A stretch of DNA of 12,238 nucleotides from Deltaproteobacteria bacterium (GTDB lineage: Bacteria > Desulfobacterota_C > Deferrisomatia > Deferrisomatales > JACRMM01), in NCBI GenBank assembly GCA_016218905.1, contig JACRCS010000308.1, positions 1-12,238 on the forward strand. Direction: 5' to 3'. The notes beneath the pieces were generated by a model. The model had not been told where the DNA came from, made no database searches, and saw nothing but the letters and a program-made list of their open reading frames with translations. Numbering within the stretch: position 1 is the first letter of the stretch; every line of letters starts with the position of its first letter. Of this stretch, positions 1 to 8,572 are shown in pieces. Position numbers and translations under genes: made by a program.

Positions 1-2
1 AC

Positions 3-953
3 CTCCTCTACATCAGCGTCTGGTACGCTCTGGCGAGCCTCATCTTCACGTGGGGGATCTACTTCTTCGGGAACGCCCTGTGGAATCCCTCCACCGGGGC
101 CATCACGGGCATGGCCGACGGCGTCCTGGCGTGGTTCTACGGCCACGGAATCATCGGCCTCTTCCTCACTCCCCTCGCGGTCGCCATCGCGTACTACGTG
201 GTTCCGAACGTGGTCCGCTCGCCGGTCTACAGCCACGTCCTCTCGATCGTGGGCTTCTGGACGATCCTGATGATCTACGCCCACATCGGGGCGCACCACC
301 TGCTCCAGACGCCGGCCCCCACCTGGATCAAGGTGCTCGCCATCACCGGGAGCATCGGCATGATCATCCCGGTCTTCACGGTGCTCCTGAACCTGTGGCT
401 CACCATGCGGCGTCGGCTCGGCCTCCTCCACGCCGACGTGGGCGGTCGCTTCGTCATGGCCGGGCTCGTCTGGTACCTCGTCACCTGCATCCAGGGCCCG
501 CTCCAGTCGCTGCCCGTCGTCCAGCGGATCACCCACTTGAACAACTGGGTCATCGCGCACGCCCACCTGGGGGTGCTGGGCTTTTCCGGCACGATCGCGC
601 TCGGCGGGATGTACTTCATGCTCCCTCGGATCCTGGGCCGTCCCCTCTACGACCGGCGGCTCGCAGACGTCCAGTACTGGCTCGTCCTCTTCGGCATGGC
701 CGGTTTCTGGTTCGTGCTCACCGCAGGGGGACTCGTGCAGGGGAACGCCTGGCTCAACGGGGAGACGGTCTACCGGACCCTGCCCATGATCCACCCCTAC
801 TACGCCGTCCGGTCGGGCATCGGCGTGCTCCTCCTCGGCGCCGCGGTGATCGGCCTCTACAACGTGTCGATGACGATCCTCGGCCGGGAGAAGCGCGAGG
901 AGCAGTATCTCCCCGAGGTGGGCGAGGTGACCCTCGCCGAGGAGGAGGGATGA
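3..953 (+). CDS. ccoN: cbb3-type cytochrome c oxidase subunit I (CcoN), 5'-truncated by window edge
   Basis: This is the catalytic subunit of a proton-pumping, high-affinity terminal oxidase in the inner membrane, where O2 is reduced at a haem b3-CuB centre. The reading frame is open from base 3, so only the C-terminal 316 residues are present; a full CcoN is usually about 450-500 aa. Visible hallmarks are WFYGHGIIGLF, whose His (codon 144-146) matches the CuB ligand that is cross-linked in cbb3 enzymes, and IYAHIGAHHLL. In the latter the Tyr (276-278) stands six residues before the His pair (294-299), as for the cbb3 cross-linked Tyr and the two other CuB ligands. NNWVIAHAHLGVLG (His at 558-560 and 564-566) matches the haem b3 and haem b ligands. 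Keeping this Tyr and lacking NorB-type features argues for an oxidase, not a nitric oxide reductase. The first ATG inside the window (111) is internal. ccoO follows after 55 bp. Confidence 0.95.
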   Translation, partial: LLYISVWYALASLIFTWGIYFFGNALWNPSTGAITGMADGVLAWFYGHGIIGLFLTPLAVAIAYYVVPNVVRSPVYSHVLSIVGFWTILMIYAHIGAHHLLQTPAPTWIKVLAITGSIGMIIPVFTVLLNLWLTMRRRLGLLHADVGGRFVMAGLVWYLVTCIQGPLQSLPVVQRITHLNNWVIAHAHLGVLGFSGTIALGGMYFMLPRILGRPLYDRRLADVQYWLVLFGMAGFWFVLTAGGLVQGNAWLNGETVYRTLPMIHPYYAVRSGIGVLLLGAAVIGLYNVSMTILGREKREEQYLPEVGEVTLAEEEG

Positions 954-1008
954 CCCTCCGCCCGCTGGCTGCGGCCCGGTTCTCCGGTGTGCCGGCGGAG
1001 GCCGCGCC

Positions 1009-1998
1009 ATGCGCATGAATCCCACCGTGATCGTCACCGGGAGCCTCCTCCTGCTCGGCTCCGTGATCGTCACCTCCGTGATCCTCCCGTGGGTCACGAT
1101 CCCGGAGAAGCCTTCGGAGATCTTCCGGCCGAGGACCGCCCTGGAGGAGGAGGGCCGCAGGATCTACATCAACAACGGGTGCACGTTCTGCCACACGCAG
1201 TTCATCCGGAGCATCGACTGGGATATCGGCGCCCACCGGATCGCCCAGTCCGGCGACTACGTGCAGGACCAGCCGCACCTGCTCGGGAGCGAACGCACCG
1301 GGCCGGACCTCTCCCAGGAGGGCGGTGAGCACCCGGACGACTGGCACGTGGCGCACTTCATCAACCCCAGGTTCACCCGGCCCGAGTCCGTGATGCCGAG
1401 CTGGGAGTTCCTCGGGCCGGAGAAGATCCGGGCGCTCATCGCCTACAAGCAGAGCCTCGGCTTCAAAGACGCCGACGAGCGGGTCCGGCGGCAGCGCTAC
1501 TGGAAGGAGCAGTCGCTCCGGGCCTACCGGGCGGGACCCGACGAGAACGTCCGTTGGCTCCACTCCTTGGTTCCGGAGGGCTGGCGGAAGATCCCGAGCC
1601 CCTACGCCGCGTCGCAAGAGAGCCTGAAGCGGGGCCAGCGGATCTATCAGTCCTTCTGCATCGGCTGCCACGGGCCGGTGGGCGACGGCATGGGGCCGGC
1701 GCAGCGCTACCTCGACCCCCCGCCGCTCAACTTCACCGTGCTCCGGAACCGCGGGATCTCCGGCGGGATCCTGTACTACCAGATCATGAACGGCATCACC
1801 GGCACGGCGATGCCCTACTTCAAGAAGGACCTGGAGTCGGAGAAGATCTGGGACGTGGGCAACTACGTGGCCGTGTACTTCATCGGGGAGAACGACGCGA
1901 ACACCGAGCCCCGAGGGATCGACGCCGCGAGCGAGCCCGCGCGCCCCGATGACGCGGGAGCCCCGGCGGCCGTCGACGCGGCCGCGCGGAGGCGGTAG
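1009..1998 (+). CDS. ccoO: cbb3 oxidase monohaem subunit CcoO with an extra C-terminal cytochrome c domain
   Basis: This is the electron-input cytochrome c subunit of the oxidase, 329 aa against about 200-240 aa for an ordinary CcoO. Residues 4-28 form the N-terminal membrane anchor. The CcoO core follows, with haem site CTFCH (C58, C61, H62), the family stretches SERTGPDL and DDWHVAHFINPR, and Met ligand M129 in ESVMPSWEF. From about residue 200 there is a second class I cytochrome c domain: GQRIYQSFCIGCHGPVGDG (C217, C220, H221) and M268 in GTAMPYF. The last ~25 residues are low-complexity Ala/Pro/Arg. The start ATG at 1009 has GGAGG at 997-1001, a 7-nt spacing. The second domain resembles the haem modules normally carried by CcoP, so this looks like a CcoO-CcoP-type fusion. 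The next gene starts 8 bp after the stop codon. Confidence 0.92.
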   Translation: MRMNPTVIVTGSLLLLGSVIVTSVILPWVTIPEKPSEIFRPRTALEEEGRRIYINNGCTFCHTQFIRSIDWDIGAHRIAQSGDYVQDQPHLLGSERTGPDLSQEGGEHPDDWHVAHFINPRFTRPESVMPSWEFLGPEKIRALIAYKQSLGFKDADERVRRQRYWKEQSLRAYRAGPDENVRWLHSLVPEGWRKIPSPYAASQESLKRGQRIYQSFCIGCHGPVGDGMGPAQRYLDPPPLNFTVLRNRGISGGILYYQIMNGITGTAMPYFKKDLESEKIWDVGNYVAVYFIGENDANTEPRGIDAASEPARPDDAGAPAAVDAAARRR

Positions 1999-2006
1999 GA
2001 GGTTCC

Positions 2007-2267
2007 ATGTATCTCGGCCATTGGCTCGTGCTCGTGCTGCTCAGCCTCGCCGCGAGCGTCCTCGCGTTCCTCTGGGGGCTCGGGACGGGGCAGTTCTCGG
2101 ACCCGGAGCGGGCTCGGTACCTGGCGCTCACGGGCGAGCCGGCGAGGCCCGCCGGCGACGCGGTTCGTCCCTGCCGCGGAGCCTACGCGCTCGTCGTCAT
2201 CCTTTGCCTGAGCGTCCTGGTCCTCTTCGCTCCCGTCGCGCTCACGCTCTGGCGGCTCAGGGGCTAG
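2007..2267 (+). CDS. ccoS: CcoS-like cbb3 oxidase assembly protein with a second membrane segment
   Basis: This 86-aa membrane protein has an N-terminal hydrophobic helix (about residues 5-24) followed by FLWGLGTGQFSDPERARYLA. That matches the FxWAxxxGQF-D signature of CcoS, a small protein needed for cofactor insertion during cbb3 maturation. Ordinary CcoS proteins are about 45-65 aa with one helix. This one continues through a polar linker into a second hydrophobic segment (about 60-82). The Shine-Dalgarno AGGAGG (1997-2002) includes the last two bases of the ccoO stop codon and lies 4 nt before the ATG, so translation is probably coupled to ccoO. Its place directly after ccoO is where a ccoQ or ccoP gene usually sits. 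The family call rests on the short GQF motif and context, so the role is an inference. Confidence 0.65.
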   Translation: MYLGHWLVLVLLSLAASVLAFLWGLGTGQFSDPERARYLALTGEPARPAGDAVRPCRGAYALVVILCLSVLVLFAPVALTLWRLRG

Positions 2268-2268
2268 C

Positions 2269-2556
2269 ATGCGGTACTTCTCGCTCGTCGACTTCAAGGA
2301 CGCGGCGCTCGCCTACCTGCTCGGCATCGTCGCCGTCATCCTCGTCTACATGGCGTGGTCGAGCTATCCGATGCGGCGGATCCCCCGGAGCAAGGAGGAG
2401 ATCCGCCGGCTCGAGGGCCACGAGATCGAGTCGGGCCACCACGCGGAGGAGAACCCCGTCGCACCCTTCCTGGTGCTGGTCTACGTAGGCATCGCCGCCT
2501 GGGCCGTGGCGTACATGATCTTCGTAGGCGTGCGCGGAGGCCCGGTAGGGTATTGA
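2269..2556 (+). CDS. CcoP N-terminal-like membrane anchor protein without haem domain
   Basis: This 95-aa protein has two predicted helices (about residues 12-31 and 65-88) joined by a charged loop. The second half, with EENPVAPF followed by a hydrophobic run ending VAYMIF, resembles the CcoP N-terminal domain, where an -E-x-NNPLP- type motif precedes the transmembrane anchor. Canonical CcoP then continues into two CxxCH cytochrome c modules; here the protein simply stops and has no cysteine at all. The first helix could play a CcoQ-like part, making this a CcoQ plus CcoP-anchor arrangement. The gene starts 1 bp after the previous stop, with a weak AGGGG at 2259-2263. Its place in the cluster and the anchor similarity support a structural subunit of the oxidase. 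A CcoQ-like protein with no relation to CcoP cannot be excluded. Confidence 0.65.
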   Translation: MRYFSLVDFKDAALAYLLGIVAVILVYMAWSSYPMRRIPRSKEEIRRLEGHEIESGHHAEENPVAPFLVLVYVGIAAWAVAYMIFVGVRGGPVGY

Positions 2557-2591
2557 GAGCACCGACAACGCTGCACGCCTCAGGAGAGGTA

Positions 2592-2912
2592 ATGACCGAA
2601 CACGGCACCCCCTTGAGCCGGAAGACAGACCCGCGAGCCGAGCGGCAGGAGACGGTCCGGACGTGGCTCTGGGTCGCGGCCTTCACGGCCGGGACCCTCC
2701 TCTGGGGGCTCCTGCTCTTCTTCTTCGTCGGCGACAAGGGCCCCTCCCCGTGGGACTTCAGCGTGATCGAGGACCTTCCGGGGGGCTCGCCGTACTCTAC
2801 CTACGGGCCACAACAGTTCCCGGGCACCTCTCCCCACCCGGCCGTGGCGGGACCGGAGGTGGATCCGCAGCACGTGCGAAACCGGCCGGGAGCGGGAGAG
2901 CTCCAGCCATGA
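2592..2912 (+). CDS. Unknown single-pass membrane protein in the cbb3 operon
   Basis: I do not recognise this 106-aa protein by name. It has a charged cytoplasmic N-terminus (residues 1-23), one strong hydrophobic helix (about 24-46, containing LLWGLLLFFF) and a short Pro/Gly-rich tail of about 60 residues that should face the periplasm. The tail contains WDFSVIEDLPGGSPYSTY, the only stretch that looks conserved in character. There are no cysteines and no metal-binding motif. The start at 2592 has a strong AGGAG at 2582-2586. The stop codon overlaps the start of the lipoprotein cytochrome gene (ATGA at 2909-2912), indicating translational coupling. It could be an accessory subunit or an assembly factor filling a CcoH-like niche; size and topology alone cannot decide. 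Confidence 0.75.
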   Translation: MTEHGTPLSRKTDPRAERQETVRTWLWVAAFTAGTLLWGLLLFFFVGDKGPSPWDFSVIEDLPGGSPYSTYGPQQFPGTSPHPAVAGPEVDPQHVRNRPGAGELQP

Positions 2913-3403
2913 AGCGCCGGACGATCCTCTTCGCCTCCTTCGCGGCCCTGTGGCTTCTCGGGGGGTGCGACTACGCGCGGATGAAGGACGACGACGCCCT
3001 CGACACCTACCAGAGCGAGTTTCCGGCCGCGCCCAAGGGGACGGTCCCCGTGGGGGGAGGGGTGGAGGTCCTCCGGACCGCCGACGCCGCGAAGCTCGTG
3101 AACCCCGTGCCGGCAAGCCCCGAGGCCGTCGAGCAGGGCAGGCGCGCCTACGCCTACTTCTGCATCCCCTGCCACGGGCCGCTCCTCGACGGGAACGGAA
3201 CCGTCGGGCAGAGCTTCGCGCCGCTCCCCACGGACCTGCGCTCGCGGCTCGTCCAGGACCAGCCCGACGGCAAACTCTTCCGAAAGATCAGCCTCGGCTA
3301 CGCCCGCCATCCCCCCCTCGCCGAAACCGTGGCCGAGCGGGACCGCTGGGCGATCCTCCGGGACCTGCGCGCGCTAGGCCCTCGGGAGCAGGGACGCCCG
3401 TGA
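2909..3403 (+). CDS. Monohaem c-type cytochrome lipoprotein (ActE-like), Met ligand replaced by His
   Basis: This 164-aa periplasmic electron carrier is anchored by a lipid. The N-terminus has a signal sequence ending in lipobox LLGGC, with C20 the acylated residue. A region including TYQSEFPAAPKGTVPVGGG resembles the N-terminal part of ActE-type lipoprotein cytochromes of alternative complex III. The haem site is YFCIPCHGP (C85, C88, H89), followed by the usual glycine-rich GNGTVG. Class I relatives have a Met axial ligand in a G-x-MPPL context about 45 residues later. Here the matching site reads YARHPPLAE, with His134 (codon 3308-3310). The only Met residues are M1 and M25, and the only His residues are H89 and H134, so His134 is the obvious sixth ligand candidate. 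The gene overlaps its upstream neighbour by 4 bp. It probably delivers electrons to, or forms part of, the oxidase. Confidence 0.88.
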   Translation: MKRRTILFASFAALWLLGGCDYARMKDDDALDTYQSEFPAAPKGTVPVGGGVEVLRTADAAKLVNPVPASPEAVEQGRRAYAYFCIPCHGPLLDGNGTVGQSFAPLPTDLRSRLVQDQPDGKLFRKISLGYARHPPLAETVAERDRWAILRDLRALGPREQGRP

Positions 3404-3475
3404 CCGAGCGGCGAGCCGCGCCGCCCCGCCTCGCTCCCGGAACCGCCCGCCGGACGCCCGGGGCGGACCAGGCCC

Positions 3476-5938
3476 TTGGCTGAGGGCGCGCTCCGAAGTC
3501 AGGAGGCGTGCGCCCTGTGCGGGCTACCCGCCGGCGGCTCCCGGATCGAGCGCGCCTTCGGCGGCGAGCCTCGCCGCTTCTGCTGCACCGGATGCCTGCA
3601 CGTCTTCGACCTCCTCTTCCACCGCCCCGAGGGCCCTCCCGCGGACTTCCGCGGGACGGACGTCTACCGCGCCTGCGAAGCCCTGGGGGTCGTGGCGCCG
3701 GGCGACGCTTCGTCGCCGGCCGCCCGCCTCGACGAGGGCGCCGGCGCGGAGCTGGGCCTATCCATCGAGGGGATGTGGTGCTCCGCCTGTGCCTGGGTGC
3801 TCGAGGAGGTCCTCCGGAAGACGCCGGGCGTGCTGGACGTCTCGGTCCGGTTCGTCTCGGACGCGGCGCGGATCCGCTATCTCCCCCACCGGGTCACGGC
3901 CGAGGAACTCCTGGGGGTGATCACGGGCCTCGGCTACGGGGGCCGCTACCCCGAGGAGCCCGGGCCGGGCGAGGGGAGGGCGCTGCTGCTCCGCGTCGGT
4001 CTCGCGGCCATCCTCTCCATGTACACGATGATGCTCTCGCTCGTCCTCTACGGCGGGTTCTTCGCCGAGCTCGGGCGGGAGGCCGTGCTGCTGATCTCGC
4101 TCCTCCTCTGGCTCCTCTCGACGCCGGCGGTCTTCTTCTGCGGGGCTCCCCTCCTTCGCCGCGCGTGGTCGAGCGTGCGCGCGGGCGTGCCGACCATGGA
4201 CGTCCTCGTCGGGGCGGGCGCCCTCTCGGCGTACGCCTACAGCCTGGTCCAGCTCGGCCGGGGAAGCCTCCACCTCTACTTCGACACGGCGGCGACGCTG
4301 GTGGCGGTCGTCCTCTTCGGCCGGTACCTGGAGCTCCGCGCCAAAGAGCGGATCTCCGCGCGCGTACGAGAGCTCCAGGAGCTCGCCCGGGGAAAGGCCC
4401 GCGTGCGCGCTCCCGGAGGGGAGCGGTGGGTGTCGTCGTCGGCCGTCTCACCCGGGGACGAGCTCGTCGTCCGGGAGGGTGAGACGGTGCCGGTGGACGG
4501 GCGCCTCCTCGCCGGTCCGGCGCAGCTCGACGAAGCGGTCCTCACCGGGGAGTCTCGGCCGGTCGTCCGGGGAGAGGGGGAGCCGGTGCGGGCCGGGGCG
4601 AGGGTGCTCGAGGGCGATGCGCTCCTCCGGGCGGACCGCCCCGGCAGCGAGAGCTCGCTCCGCCTCCTGGCGCGCGAGGTGGAGGACGCCCTGGGCCGGA
4701 AGGGCCGGGCGGAGCTCCTCGCCGATCGGTTGACCCGCCGCCTCGTGCCGGGAGTGCTCCTCCTCTCCGCCGGCTGCGCCGTCTGGCTCCTCCTCTCGGG
4801 AGCCGCCGCGGAAGAGGCGCTCCTGCGCGCTCTGGCCGTGCTCGTCATCACCTGCCCGTGCGCCCTCGGGATCGCGACGCCGCTCGCGAAGGTGGCGGCT
4901 GTCGCCAAGGCCCGGGAAGAGGGCCTCCTCGTGCGGGACCCGGCGGCGCTCGAGCTGGCGGGCCGCGTCGACACGGTCGTCTTCGACAAGACGGGAACGC
5001 TCACGGAGGGGCGGTTCACCCTCCGGGAGCTCTCCCTGCGGGGTGCGGCGCGGGAGGAGGCACTCACCCGGATCGCCTCGGCCGAGGTGCGCTCTTCCCA
5101 CTACCTGGCGCGAGAGATCCTCCGCCGGGCCAGGGCCGAGGGGATCGAACCGCGAGAGCCCGACTCCTTTCAGGCGCTCGAGGGGCTGGGGATCCGGGCC
5201 ACCGTGGAAGGCCGCGAGGTCCTGGTGGGGAACCGGCGCCTCCTCGCGTCCTCGGGTTGGCGGCTGCCCGCGGACCTCGACGAAGAGGCGGCCGATCTCG
5301 AGGCTCGTGGCCTGACGGCGGTCTTCGGGGCGTGGGAGGGCGAGGGCAGGGCGCTTCTCGCCTTCGGGGACGTCCCGAAACCGGGCGCGGGAGAGGCCGT
5401 GAGCAGTCTCGCGGCCGCGGGCGTCGAGGTCTGGCTCCTCTCCGGCGACTCCCCGGCGACGACGGCGGCCGTGGCCGAGGCGCTCGGGATCGGCCCGGGA
5501 GCGCGCCGGGGCGGAGCCTCCCCGGAGGAGAAGGTGGCGCTCGTCCGAGAGCTCCGGGCGCAGGGCCGGCGGCTGGCAATGGTGGGTGACGGGTTGAACG
5601 ACGCAGCCGCGCTGGCCCTGGCCGACATCGGCTTCGCCGTGGGCTCGGAGGGCTCCAGCGGCGCGTGGCAGGCGGCCGACGTCGCGCTCCTCTCGGACGA
5701 CCCGCGGAGGGTCCTCGCCTTCCGGGCCCTGGCGCTCCGGACGAGCCGGATCCTCCGCCAGAACCTCTTCTTCGCGTTCGCCTATAACGCGCTGGCGATC
5801 CCGCTGGCGCTCGCGGGAACCCTCAACCCGCTCGTCGCCGCGGCCGCCATGGTGGCGAGCAGCCTCACGGTCGTGGCGAGCACCGCGCGCATCTCGACCG
5901 GGAGCCTCGGAGGCTACGACGGCGGGGTGTTCAAGTGA
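3476..5938 (+). CDS. ccoI: P1B-type copper-transporting ATPase for cbb3 oxidase assembly (CcoI/FixI)
   Basis: This 820-aa inner-membrane ATPase moves Cu(I) outward for the CuB site of the oxidase. In order it shows a cysteine-rich N-terminus (C12, C15, C36, C37, C40) typical of CcoI; an HMA domain with GMWCSAC (C102, C105); the TGES actuator loop at 357-360; the CPC metal site C460-P461-C462; the DKTGT phosphorylation site at D504; GDGLND at 704-709; and YN and M-x-x-SS residues in the last two helices. The nucleotide-domain SxHP motif reads SSHYLA (H542, Y543), an unusual Pro-to-Tyr change. The start is uncertain. TTG 3476 is the furthest upstream usable start in frame and keeps C12-x-x-C15, but has no clear Shine-Dalgarno; AGGAGG at 3501-3506 would suit only a CTG at 3515, which would destroy the CxxC. 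The coding end overlaps the convergent LysE gene by 8 bp. Confidence 0.95.
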   Translation: MAEGALRSQEACALCGLPAGGSRIERAFGGEPRRFCCTGCLHVFDLLFHRPEGPPADFRGTDVYRACEALGVVAPGDASSPAARLDEGAGAELGLSIEGMWCSACAWVLEEVLRKTPGVLDVSVRFVSDAARIRYLPHRVTAEELLGVITGLGYGGRYPEEPGPGEGRALLLRVGLAAILSMYTMMLSLVLYGGFFAELGREAVLLISLLLWLLSTPAVFFCGAPLLRRAWSSVRAGVPTMDVLVGAGALSAYAYSLVQLGRGSLHLYFDTAATLVAVVLFGRYLELRAKERISARVRELQELARGKARVRAPGGERWVSSSAVSPGDELVVREGETVPVDGRLLAGPAQLDEAVLTGESRPVVRGEGEPVRAGARVLEGDALLRADRPGSESSLRLLAREVEDALGRKGRAELLADRLTRRLVPGVLLLSAGCAVWLLLSGAAAEEALLRALAVLVITCPCALGIATPLAKVAAVAKAREEGLLVRDPAALELAGRVDTVVFDKTGTLTEGRFTLRELSLRGAAREEALTRIASAEVRSSHYLAREILRRARAEGIEPREPDSFQALEGLGIRATVEGREVLVGNRRLLASSGWRLPADLDEEAADLEARGLTAVFGAWEGEGRALLAFGDVPKPGAGEAVSSLAAAGVEVWLLSGDSPATTAAVAEALGIGPGARRGGASPEEKVALVRELRAQGRRLAMVGDGLNDAAALALADIGFAVGSEGSSGAWQAADVALLSDDPRRVLAFRALALRTSRILRQNLFFAFAYNALAIPLALAGTLNPLVAAAAMVASSLTVVASTARISTGSLGGYDGGVFK

Positions 5939-6551
5939 TGGCGCCGAGGAGCATGAGACCCTCCCGGAGCAGAAGGGCCGCGAAGACGAGGAGCGCCGCC
6001 CCCAGCGCCCGCATCAGCCAGGCGTAGGCCCTGCCGGTGAAGAAGCGCCGGGAGCGCCCGGCCGCCGCCGCCACCGCGACCTTCGACCCCACGAGGCAGC
6101 CGAAGAATCCCACCGCGAAGGCGGTCGCGCAGAGCCAACCCCGCTCCCAGGCGCGCAGGAGCGTGGGTCCGCCGACCGTCAGCCAGAAGAGGTAGGGATG
6201 GGGGCTGAGGGCGTTGACCGCCGCGCCCTTCAGGAGCGACCGGGGGGCCGCCCGGCTCCCCTCGCCCTCCGGCGGACCCGCGGTCGCCGTCTGATAGGCC
6301 GTGAAGGCGAGGAAGATCGCTCCCCCGAGGGACACGGCTCCGAGGCCCGCGCGCGAGGCCGCGACCTGCGTCAGCATCAGCAGACAGCCGGTGACGATCG
6401 GCAGATCGGTCACGAGCGGCGCCGCCGCGCTCTTGGCGCCCTCCCACGCGCCGTACCGGAGGGTCTGCGAGAGCACCAGGGCGAGGAGCGGGCCGGGCGA
6501 CAGACCGGCCGAAAGGCCGAGCAGGACGCCGGCGGTGACGAAGCCTCCCAT
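5931..6551 (-). CDS. LysE/RhtB-family amino-acid or metabolite exporter
   Basis: This 206-aa inner-membrane protein has about six hydrophobic segments, matching the usual LysE/RhtB length of 200-220 aa. The N-terminal helix contains GLSAGLSPGPLLALVLSQTL, with the family SPGP signature at residues 18-21. A polar cytoplasmic loop rich in Gly/Glu/Arg (about 90-105) comes before AAVNALSPHPYLFW, where LysE proteins have a conserved N-P/S-x-x-x-F-W stretch. Family members export amino acids or small metabolites by proton exchange; the substrate cannot be read from sequence. The start lies 5 bp after the histidine kinase stop (TAG at 6557-6559), so it is the last gene of the ercA-like/kinase operon. 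Its stop overlaps ccoI by 8 bp, leaving no room for an intergenic terminator. Confidence 0.88.
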   Translation of the reverse strand: MGGFVTAGVLLGLSAGLSPGPLLALVLSQTLRYGAWEGAKSAAAPLVTDLPIVTGCLLMLTQVAASRAGLGAVSLGGAIFLAFTAYQTATAGPPEGEGSRAAPRSLLKGAAVNALSPHPYLFWLTVGGPTLLRAWERGWLCATAFAVGFFGCLVGSKVAVAAAAGRSRRFFTGRAYAWLMRALGAALLVFAALLLREGLMLLGAIT

Positions 6552-6556
6552 CCGGT

Positions 6557-8555
<1,999 letters not shown>

Positions 8556-8572
<17 letters not shown>

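Noticed and set aside
111..953. Possibility that the oxidase subunit is a nitric oxide reductase (NorB)
   Set aside because: The Tyr six residues before the His pair and the adjoining CcoO, CcoS-like and CcoI genes fit cbb3 oxidase.
50..1018. An overlapping + strand frame across ccoN, rich in Arg/Pro/His
   Set aside because: The frame at 3-953 encodes CcoN with all expected ligands, so this is its out-of-frame shadow.
754..1671. A 305-codon open frame on the - strand opposite ccoN/ccoO
   Set aside because: It has no recognisable domain and lies opposite conserved oxidase genes; it is a GC-driven shadow frame.
3508..4482. GTG start with a perfect AGGAGG (3501-3506) opening a 324-codon frame
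   Set aside because: The frame is Arg/Pro/Gly-rich and lies inside the ccoI coding region; the ribosome-site match is probably chance, though it is noted under the ccoI start problem.
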